Source: an uncultured Bacilli bacterium (GTDB taxonomy: Bacteria; Bacillota_I; Bacilli_A; RF39; UBA660). Taken from it: DNA of 5,438 bases. How positions within the stretch are numbered: the first letter of the stretch is position 1; each line of letters begins with the position of its first letter. Below, piece after piece: positions 1 to 5,122 of this stretch. The notes beneath the pieces were generated by a model that was not told the origin of the DNA, did no database searches, and saw only the letters and a list, made by a program, of their open reading frames with translations. The position numbers were made by a program, and so were the translations under genes. Where the stretch lies: positions 1-5,438 of the forward strand of contig CALVPO010000092.1 of NCBI GenBank assembly GCA_944351345.1, read 5' to 3'.

Positions 1-382
1 TTAATCCTGATCCTCCAGCTAATGCAATATATCCGTCAACAAACATAGCAGCAGTTGAATTATTTGTTACAGTTACTTTGTACACTTGACACACTGCGTT
101 TCCGTTGTCGTCTACACAAGTATCATTACTGTCATTATTAACGGCAGTTTCAACCATTGTATTTGACATTGGAATTATACCACTTGTTGCACCTGGATCT
201 ACAACTTTCTCTACAGATAAATCAAAACTGATATTAGCCATATTACCAGTAATATTATTAGTTACGCTTCCACTAGCTGTAAAGTAAGCGAATGTTGCAC
301 CAATAATAGCAACCACAAGTGTTGCAACACCAATTACACCGTAGAATATTCCCCTTCCATTATTTTTATGTTCTTCTTTCAT
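1..382 (-). CDS. SipW-type signal peptide-containing secreted or surface protein, partial (C-terminus beyond left edge)
   Basis: This is the first 127 codons of a gene that continues past the left edge with no stop. Residues 1-11 are charged (MKEEHKNNGRG). A hydrophobic segment follows at about 12-29, then ATFAYFTASGS (29-39), the pattern of SipW-type signal sequences in camelysin/TasA-like proteins. Cleavage near residues 32-36 and export are therefore likely. The mature part is rich in Thr, Asn, Ser and Val, as in beta-sandwich surface proteins. C89 and C98 bracket a VDDNGNAV loop and could form a disulfide. ATG at 382 is chosen because it directly precedes the signal sequence, an in-frame TAG lies four codons upstream, and AAGGAGG sits 13 nt away, a rather long spacing. 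C-ending Asp/Asn/Tyr codons are more frequent than in neighbouring genes, which may reflect high expression. The molecular role is unknown: fibre subunit, adhesin or other surface protein are all possible. Confidence 0.8.
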   Translation of the reverse strand, partial: MKEEHKNNGRGIFYGVIGVATLVVAIIGATFAYFTASGSVTNNITGNMANISFDLSVEKVVDPGATSGIIPMSNTMVETAVNNDSNDTCVDDNGNAVCQVYKVTVTNNSTAAMFVDGYIALAGGSGL

Positions 383-395
383 CTCTTTAATCTAT

Positions 396-402
396 CCTCC
401 TT
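396..402 (-). promoter_or_regulatory. Strong ribosome binding site (AAGGAGG) of the SipW-type gene
   Basis: On the minus strand AAGGAGG lies 13 nt before the ATG at 382. The match to the anti-Shine-Dalgarno sequence is excellent but the spacing is longer than the usual 5-9 nt. No other ATG, GTG or TTG fits better, because an in-frame stop lies between the site and the ATG. Confidence 0.65.
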
Positions 403-411
403 ACTGTATTA

Positions 412-440
412 AGTATAGCAAATAATATTTTAAAATGCAA
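412..440 (-). promoter_or_regulatory. Sigma-A-type promoter with extended -10 for the SipW-type gene
   Basis: Read on the minus strand, TTGCAT (440-435) is followed by exactly 17 nt and then TATACT (417-412). TGC directly before the -10 gives an extended -10 (TGCTATACT). A run of eight A lies just upstream of the -35 (443-450) and could act as an UP element. Transcription would start near 405, giving a leader of about 23 nt that contains the ribosome site. The gene can thus be expressed independently of the thyX-tmk operon upstream. Confidence 0.75.
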
Positions 441-494
441 TATTTTTTTTGGAAATTTTCCATAATTTAATTTGATATTTTGTTAATGATTTGT

Positions 495-1205
495 TTACAT
501 TTCTTTTTTTATTAAAAATTCTACTTTTGAAAACAATTCATCATTTATACTAGTAATAGTCCTAATTTTATTGTTTAAAGCACAATTTATTATATCAAAA
601 TTATACATGTCAGCGAGTTCAAAATAAGTATGTTCAGCATTTATTAAATGTTCTTTTTTTTGTTCATGTTGATCCTGAGATTCTTTCCTATTTTTTTTCA
701 ATATAGTTGCTACTTCATATGGTACATATAAAAATATTACTTTATCTGGTTTAGGAATTTCTAAAATATCAAATTCTAATGTTTCCATTTTTTTAAAATA
801 TTTATACCTTTCTTCTTTATTGGAAATCTTTCCTCCTTGATGAGCTAGATTTGAATAGATATATCTATCTAATATAACATTTACTCCTTGGTCTAATAGT
901 TCTATTATTTTTTTACTATTGTACCTTCTATCTGCTGCATAATATAGAGATGATGTTAAATAATCTACATTACTAGCACCTTCTTTGAATAATCCTCTGA
1001 TTCCATCTTTAAATAAATAATCACAATACTCTTCTTTTCCTAAGTAGCAAGCTGCTACTATTTGACCTGTTGGACTATCATACATTGGAAAAGATAACCT
1101 TTTGCTTTTTATTCCTAAATTATTTAGTTTTTGTTCTAACAGCAATGTTTGAGTTTCTTTTCCTGAGCAGTCTGTTCCTTCTATAACAATTAATTTTCCT
1201 CTCAT
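495..1205 (-). CDS. tmk: Thymidylate kinase (dTMP kinase)
   Basis: This cytoplasmic enzyme phosphorylates dTMP to dTDP with ATP, an essential step toward dTTP. Visible motifs of the 236-residue protein are the P-loop G10-T-D-C-S-G-K16-E-T18, the FPMY segment at 39-42, ADRR at 91-94, the catalytic/substrate motif DRY at 113-115 followed by SNLAHQGG (118-125), and a charged lid around 170-184. The length is slightly above the usual 200-215, partly from the segment between residues 52 and 80. ATG at 1205 is preceded by AAGGAG at 1215-1220 with 9 nt spacing. It lies 25 nt downstream of the ThyX-like gene on the same strand with no terminator between, so the two are very probably co-transcribed and act in consecutive steps. 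I see no clear intrinsic terminator after it. Confidence 0.93.
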   Translation of the reverse strand: MRGKLIVIEGTDCSGKETQTLLLEQKLNNLGIKSKRLSFPMYDSPTGQIVAACYLGKEEYCDYLFKDGIRGLFKEGASNVDYLTSSLYYAADRRYNSKKIIELLDQGVNVILDRYIYSNLAHQGGKISNKEERYKYFKKMETLEFDILEIPKPDKVIFLYVPYEVATILKKNRKESQDQHEQKKEHLINAEHTYFELADMYNFDIINCALNNKIRTITSINDELFSKVEFLIKKEM

Positions 1206-1214
1206 ATTTATTAT

Positions 1215-1220
1215 CTCCTT
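1215..1220 (-). promoter_or_regulatory. Ribosome binding site of tmk
   Basis: AAGGAG on the minus strand, 9 nt before the tmk ATG, lies inside the short gap after the ThyX-like stop codon. It gives tmk its own translation start within the shared transcript. Confidence 0.8.
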
Positions 1221-1230
1221 CTTATATTTT

Positions 1231-2799
1231 TTATATCTCTTTTTTTAGTTTTAGAATTTTTCCACAGCTTTCTTTTCCTTCTTTACATATTCTTTGGGTT
1301 TCACATGTTGGTCCTAAAAGAGATGCAAAAATTTCTGCAGAATCTATATTTGCTACTTCAGAATGTAGATTATGTGCTATTTTTCTTGTTTCCCACTGTG
1401 TTTTATTACATTCTCTTAATCTTAGAATATGTTCTAAAGTTTTTCCATTCATATTAGTTATGATGTTTACCATATTACCTGATAGCGTAAAATAAATTAA
1501 ATCTTCCTCTCTAATGTTATAATCAATTTTAAAGTGTTCATACATTTTTTTGTTTTCTTCAAAAATTTTTTTATATTCTAAATTGCATTTTTGTTCTATT
1601 GTTGGTGGCGTTTTATATTGTGTTAAGTCTACAATTGGAACAAAATCAGGAACTATAATATCGTGAGTTCTATGTCTTGTTAGATGAGTTAGTACGGCAA
1701 ACGAAATAGGAATTTGAAATTGAAAATTCACTTGAGAAATTTCTAATTTATCTCCCTCTAAAATTATGTTTCGCATAAGCTTTTTCTTAAACTCTGGATA
1801 TTCTTTAAGAGTTTGCTGATATGTTATTTTTGCTGTTTGATAATCAATTTGATATCTTCTCATTAGTGCAGAAATTAAAATTGTATCATCTATATTTTTT
1901 GAATAATTTAGTAATTTAGGTTTATCTAAAATTTTATACGAACCTACTTCTATTTTATCTTTTAAATATTCATCTACAGAATCTATTTCATTATATGGAT
2001 AATTATCAATTTCTTTTATTATATATGGTATTTTATTTTTAGCAATTTCATATAGTTTTTCGCCAAATTCTTTTATTTCTTGTATATTACTATATTTTGT
2101 TTTAGTGAATTTTATTATCATATCTTTTAATGTATGAGCATCTATTCCCATTATTATGTTTGAATGATATGAATATGGTAATATATATCTTGCGTCTTCT
2201 ACTGATATTCCTAAATCTAATAATTTTTTATATTCTTGAAATAATAAATTCATGTATTTTGTATATTCTTTTTTTACTTGTTCATTATTTTCTATTATCT
2301 TGCCTGTATTATCATAAAAATCAGGTACATAAAATCCAACTTTAGAAAAGTCAACTTCCCTTCTTGATTTTATTGTAAATGAAGAAAAACGCTCTTCTAT
2401 TATTGTTTGTTCTATTATTGGAGAAACATCTTTTAGTAAAAAAACACAGTAGTCATGTTCAATTATAGATGAGTGCCCCATACTAATAACTCGATTTACA
2501 AAAGATAGGTTTTGATTTAGAGTTTTATTTTCTGCTAGCTCTAAAACTTCGTTAACATTTCCGTCAAACCTTGAAAGACTTCCTGCTGTTCTTACTATTT
2601 CTACTCTTCTTTCTATTTGTCTTTGGTTTATAATTTTTATTATACTTTGTTTCCAGTCTTCAATAATTTGATATAATTCATCTTTATTTTTTGTTTCACT
2701 CGTCATTAGTATTAAATTTATAATTTTTTCATTAAATATTTTTGATAAATCTTTTTCTAACTTACCTAAGTTAATTGCTTCTACCAACATTATATCCAT
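1231..2799 (-). CDS. thyX: Double-length ThyX-like flavin-dependent thymidylate synthase (two ThyX domains in one chain)
   Basis: ThyX makes dTMP from dUMP using FAD, NADPH and methylenetetrahydrofolate. A normal subunit is about 220-250 residues and works as a homotetramer; this chain has 522. The N-half (about 65-265) carries GHSSIIEH (108-115), a degenerate signature EER (135-137) with S145 and R147 kept, and ARYILP (203-208). The C-half (about 340-495) carries an intact RHR (375-377), but D385 replaces the signature Ser. It also has N451, the LR motif (R462) and QWE-x-R (468-472). The two halves keep complementary parts of the active site (see findings). A tail with C499, C505 and C512 follows. 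About 65 extra residues precede the first ThyX domain. ATG at 2799 has AGAGGT 7 nt upstream. It heads an operon with tmk. Family assignment is firm; activity is inferred. Confidence 0.85.
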   Translation of the reverse strand: MDIMLVEAINLGKLEKDLSKIFNEKIINLILMTSETKNKDELYQIIEDWKQSIIKIINQRQIERRVEIVRTAGSLSRFDGNVNEVLELAENKTLNQNLSFVNRVISMGHSSIIEHDYCVFLLKDVSPIIEQTIIEERFSSFTIKSRREVDFSKVGFYVPDFYDNTGKIIENNEQVKKEYTKYMNLLFQEYKKLLDLGISVEDARYILPYSYHSNIIMGIDAHTLKDMIIKFTKTKYSNIQEIKEFGEKLYEIAKNKIPYIIKEIDNYPYNEIDSVDEYLKDKIEVGSYKILDKPKLLNYSKNIDDTILISALMRRYQIDYQTAKITYQQTLKEYPEFKKKLMRNIILEGDKLEISQVNFQFQIPISFAVLTHLTRHRTHDIIVPDFVPIVDLTQYKTPPTIEQKCNLEYKKIFEENKKMYEHFKIDYNIREEDLIYFTLSGNMVNIITNMNGKTLEHILRLRECNKTQWETRKIAHNLHSEVANIDSAEIFASLLGPTCETQRICKEGKESCGKILKLKKEI

Positions 2800-2805
2800 A
2801 CTTTT

Positions 2806-2811
2806 ACCTCT
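2806..2811 (-). promoter_or_regulatory. Ribosome binding site of the thyX-like gene
   Basis: AGAGGT on the minus strand ends 6 nt before the ATG at 2799. It supports that start over the second in-frame ATG (residue 4, at 2790), which would be further away. Confidence 0.55.
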
Positions 2812-2847
2812 TTCTCATATAATATATAAGTTACCAAAATTCCTAAT

Positions 2848-2868
2848 ATATTATTAATTTAATAATAT
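2848..2868. repeat. 21-bp perfect AT-only palindrome in the divergent intergenic region
   Basis: The arm ATATTATTAA is followed by one central base and then its exact complement, giving ten paired bases on each side of 2858. It lies between the thyX-like and CmpB-like start codons. On the minus strand it overlaps the best candidate -10 of the thyX operon. It could be an operator for a dimeric repressor or a small hairpin. Chance is not excluded because the region is almost pure A and T. Confidence 0.45.
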
Positions 2869-2870
2869 CA
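2862..2870 (-). promoter_or_regulatory. Candidate extended -10 for the thyX-tmk operon
   Basis: On the minus strand TGATATTAT fits an extended -10 (TGnTATTAT), but no convincing -35 lies 16-18 nt upstream. It would give a leader of roughly 55 nt before the ribosome site. Other TATA-like hexamers nearby are equally short of a -35, so this is only the best of several weak candidates. Confidence 0.3.
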
Positions 2871-2911
2871 TATTTTATTAATTTTTGATTGTAATTAACC
2901 AATAAGATATA

Positions 2912-2940
2912 TTGTAATAAATTCATTTTAATGCTATACT
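2912..2940 (+). promoter_or_regulatory. Sigma-A-type promoter with extended -10 for the CmpB-like gene
   Basis: TTGTAA (2912-2917), a 17-nt spacer and TATACT (2935-2940) preceded by TGC form an extended -10 promoter with the same TGCTATACT core as the promoter at 412-440. The transcript would start near 2947, about 20 nt before the chosen ATG. A second, overlapping possibility is TTGATT (2885-2890), 17 nt, TATATT (2908-2913). Confidence 0.65.
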
Positions 2941-2952
2941 TATTATTACGAA

Positions 2953-2958
2953 AAGGAG
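2953..2958 (+). promoter_or_regulatory. Ribosome binding site that fixes the start of the CmpB-like gene
   Basis: AAGGAG lies 8 nt before the ATG at 2967. The earlier in-frame ATG at 2931 has no ribosome site and lies within the promoter, so 2967 is the better start. Confidence 0.85.
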
Positions 2959-2966
2959 TTTTTTTT

Positions 2967-3698
2967 ATGATTAGTAGTATTTTATATTATTTTTTAATTT
3001 TCTTTATTTATTCTGTTTTGGGATGGATTATTGAATCAGCTTATGTTAGTATTAATGGTAAAAAAATAGTTAATAGAGGATTTTTGATTGGGCCATATTG
3101 TCCTATATATGGAATTGGTTCTTTGATAATTATTCTTTATTTAAATCAATATAGAGATAATTTTATTACTGTTTTTATTTTATGTATAGCTGTTTGTACT
3201 ATTTTGGAATACTTTACTAGTTATATCATGGAAAAAATATTTAAAGCAAGATGGTGGGATTATAGTGATAGAAAATTTAATTTAAATGGTAGAGTTTGTG
3301 GAGAAAATGCTATTTTGTTTGGTTTAGGTGGATTAGTTATTGTATATTTGGTTCATCCCATTGTTAATGTTTTATTAAAAAATATAGATAAGTCTATACT
3401 TACTATTATCGCTATTGTATTTTTGATTATATTTATTATAGATGTTATTTTATCTTTTAATATGGTAAAAAAATTAAAAGATAGTCTTGGAGAAATGAAT
3501 ATTAGGAAAGATTCTACTCAGGAACTTAAAAATTTGATGTTTGATACTATTAATAATAATATTAATTCTAAGAAATTTAATTTAAATTTATTACAAAAAA
3601 GAATAATTAAGGCTTTTCCTAATTTTGATATTGTTAAATTTATTAATAGTAATAAAAAAGGGATAAAAAGATTTATCCGTAAAAATATTTATAAGTAG
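2967..3698 (+). CDS. CmpB-like multi-pass membrane protein (PF06541, 'putative ABC transporter permease')
   Basis: The 243-residue product has about five hydrophobic segments (roughly 3-26, 45-60, 67-87, 116-136, 144-166) and ends in a basic, non-membrane tail of about 75 residues. Family hallmarks are GWIIES (19-24), the loop NRGFLIGPYCPIYGIG (36-51), LEYFTSYIMEKIF (80-92) running into ARWWDYS (94-100), and FNLNGRVC (104-111). The family is annotated as a putative ABC transporter permease, but no ATPase gene is nearby and the true function is not established. ATG 2967 is chosen over an in-frame ATG at 2931, which would add 12 residues, because AAGGAG and the promoter favour it. The gene stands alone with its own promoter and ends in a hairpin terminator. 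Wobble positions are T-rich, unlike the minus-strand genes. Confidence 0.85.
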   Translation: MISSILYYFLIFFIYSVLGWIIESAYVSINGKKIVNRGFLIGPYCPIYGIGSLIIILYLNQYRDNFITVFILCIAVCTILEYFTSYIMEKIFKARWWDYSDRKFNLNGRVCGENAILFGLGGLVIVYLVHPIVNVLLKNIDKSILTIIAIVFLIIFIIDVILSFNMVKKLKDSLGEMNIRKDSTQELKNLMFDTINNNINSKKFNLNLLQKRIIKAFPNFDIVKFINSNKKGIKRFIRKNIYK

Positions 3699-3719
3699 TT
3701 GTATGACTACTCTTTTTTT
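3694..3719 (+). terminator. Intrinsic terminator between convergent genes
   Basis: AGTAGT (3694-3699) pairs with ACTACT (3706-3711) across a 6-nt loop, then C and seven T (3713-3719). The stem overlaps the stop codon of the CmpB-like gene. Read from the DUF368 side the same hairpin is followed only by a broken T-run, so it may terminate both genes but better on the plus strand. Confidence 0.7.
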
Positions 3720-4527
3720 ATATTTTTTTAGTAATATATGAGCCTATTATTAAGAAGATTAGGCATATAGGTATTTCTATTATGGAAGTTATGTTAGTTA
3801 GGACTTTAATTAATAATAATAATATTGATGATAATGTTACTCCTAAGATGAAGGAAAAAGTTAGTTTTCTATAGTTTTTGAAAAGATAATTTATTAGTAA
3901 TGATAATAAAATAATACCTAATAGAAGGCCTAGTGAGAATGGAATTAAAAAAGTAATGTTGGCTATTATGTCGTGAAATTTAAAGATATTACTTAATACT
4001 TCTAGATAGATATTATATATTCCAACTAGCATTAATAGAGCTGTTGAACTTATACCTGGTACTACTGTGCCTAGTGCTTCTAATAGTCCACCTCCAAAGA
4101 AGACTATACTATCTAAGAAATTATTTTGTATAATATAATTAAAATTAATATTAGTTAATGATATGATGCTTATGATTGTTAGAGATATTATTGTGAGAAT
4201 GTAACCTTTTTTACTTTTTTGAGTACTTTGTAGTATCAAGGGTACTCCACCTAATATTAGACCTATAAATAAAGATGTGGTGTAAGTATAATAATTGTTA
4301 ATAAAATAATTTAGGATATTACTAAATATTACTATGCCTATTATTATTCCTATGGATAAGTTAGTTAGGAATAGAAAATTAGCTTTTATGTCTTTGAAGA
4401 AGTTAGTTATGGAATCTATTGCTTTATCATATAAATTAAAACTTATCATTAGTACAGAGCCACTTAATCCTGGTATTATTTTTGCTACTCCTATTAATAT
4501 TCCTTTTAGAAATTCTTGGATATTCAT
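3718..4527 (-). CDS. DUF368 membrane protein, probable polyprenyl-phosphate translocase (PopT-like)
   Basis: The 269-residue, highly hydrophobic protein has about eight membrane segments. The DUF368 signature appears twice, as expected of an inverted-repeat transporter: GVAKIIPGLSGS (13-24) near the N-terminus and LGTVVPGISSTALLMLVGIY (152-171) in the second half, with GLILGGVP (89-96) between. DUF368 proteins, named PopT, have been linked to returning undecaprenyl phosphate, the wall-lipid carrier, across the membrane; applying that here is by family. The second motif has GISS where GISG is common. The upstream 20 nt are all A/T with no Shine-Dalgarno sequence. ATG 4527 is kept because the family typically begins about ten residues before the first PG motif and an in-frame TAA lies just upstream. 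The coding strand has far more C than G, unlike thyX and tmk. Confidence 0.85.
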   Translation of the reverse strand: MNIQEFLKGILIGVAKIIPGLSGSVLMISFNLYDKAIDSITNFFKDIKANFLFLTNLSIGIIIGIVIFSNILNYFINNYYTYTTSLFIGLILGGVPLILQSTQKSKKGYILTIISLTIISIISLTNINFNYIIQNNFLDSIVFFGGGLLEALGTVVPGISSTALLMLVGIYNIYLEVLSNIFKFHDIIANITFLIPFSLGLLLGIILLSLLINYLFKNYRKLTFSFILGVTLSSILLLLIKVLTNITSIIEIPICLIFLIIGSYITKKI

Positions 4528-4637
4528 AATAAATAATATGATAGATTATAAAAAAATATTTATATAATATGTTAATTTGTTTCTACATATATATTAATGG
4601 GTGATAAAAAATTAATATTGATATTTTTAGGGGTAAT
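4528..4637. other. Divergent intergenic region between the DUF368 and NlpC/P60-like genes
   Basis: This 110-bp AT-rich stretch should hold both promoters. On the minus strand TATAAT (4550-4545) is a good -10 for DUF368. The nearest -35-like hexamer, TTAACA (4575-4570), is 19 nt away, and the transcript would have only about 10 nt of leader. On the plus strand TATAAT (4563-4568) and TATATT (4590-4595) are possible -10 boxes without a convincing -35. A 19-codon hydrophobic ORF starts at ATG 4597 in a different frame from the NlpC/P60-like gene and overlaps its start. Confidence 0.35.
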
Positions 4638-5096
4638 TTGGTTGAATATGCTTTGACTTTTCTTAATAAAAAATATACTTGGGGTGCAAAGGGACCAACG
4701 GAGTTTGATAGTGCTGGTTTTACTTGGTATGTTTATAAAATACTTTTTGATGTTGATATTAATAATGGTTATGGGCTTGATGATACTACTAAGCAGATGA
4801 CTAGTGATATTGGAATATTGGTAAAATATGTAGGAGATATTCAGGAGAAGAAAAAATATATAGATAATATTAAAATTGGAGATTTATTATTTTTTCATAC
4901 TAAGGATTTAGAGGCTACTGGTACTCTTGCTAATAATAAATATCCTGGGCATGTTGGGATATATATTGGTGATAATAGATTTATTCATGCTTCTAGTGAT
5001 TGTGAGATGGTTGTAATAAGTGAAATTGATGATAACTTCTTAAAGATTATGGTTGCTAGTAAAGATATAATTAGTGATATATTTAAAAGAACTTGA
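4638..5096 (+). CDS. NlpC/P60-fold protein with the catalytic Cys replaced by Ser (C40-like)
   Basis: NlpC/P60 enzymes are Cys-His peptidases that cut gamma-D-Glu-diamino acid bonds in peptidoglycan. The 152-residue product is little more than the domain: VEYALTFLNKKYTWG (2-16), the nucleophile region, IGDLLFF (80-86), GHVGIYIG (104-111) with the catalytic His at 105, and RFIHASS (114-120) with the third polar residue H117. The nucleophile motif, normally DCSGF, reads DSAGF (24-28), so Ser25 stands where Cys should be. The only Cys is C122. It is either non-catalytic or unusual. The only usable start is TTG 4638, with AGGGG at 4629-4633 only 4 nt upstream. No signal peptide is present, so it would be cytoplasmic or released by lysis. 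It ends at a strong bidirectional terminator. Confidence 0.75.
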   Translation: MVEYALTFLNKKYTWGAKGPTEFDSAGFTWYVYKILFDVDINNGYGLDDTTKQMTSDIGILVKYVGDIQEKKKYIDNIKIGDLLFFHTKDLEATGTLANNKYPGHVGIYIGDNRFIHASSDCEMVVISEIDDNFLKIMVASKDIISDIFKRT

Positions 5097-5122
5097 GTTT
5101 ATTATTCTCAAGCTCTTTTAAG
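5082..5122. terminator. Bidirectional hairpin terminator between convergent genes
   Basis: A long stem pairs TTAAAAGA-A-CTTGAG on the left (5083-5097) with CTCAAG-C-TCTTTTAA on the right (5107-5121), leaving one A/C mismatch and a 9-nt loop. The A-run and T-run in the outer stem provide a U-tract in both directions. It overlaps the stop codons of the NlpC/P60-like gene (5094-5096) and of the minus-strand gene (5118-5120). Confidence 0.75.

Noticed and set aside
105..287. Plus-strand ORF of 60 codons
   Set aside because: It is antisense to the SipW-type gene, which has a clear signal sequence, promoter and ribosome site; this ORF has none.
443..461. T8 run beside GGAAATTTTCC, resembling a terminator after tmk
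   Set aside because: On the tmk strand the short palindrome is followed by A, not T, and the stem is only five pairs; the A-run fits better as an upstream promoter element.
2130..2345. Plus-strand ORF of 71 codons
   Set aside because: It is antisense to the N-half of the ThyX-like gene, has Leu/Ile-rich low-complexity translation and no ribosome site.
2967..3698. Component of a complete ABC transporter, as the family name suggests
   Set aside because: There is no Walker A/B ATPase or binding-protein gene in the window, and the gene is monocistronic.
4334..4567. Plus-strand ORF of 77 codons
   Set aside because: It lies mostly antisense to the conserved N-terminus of DUF368 and has no ribosome site or recognisable motif.
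4638..5096. Possible phage or mobile-element endolysin
   Set aside because: The domain-only size would fit, but no holin, integrase, structural phage gene or attachment repeat is visible nearby.
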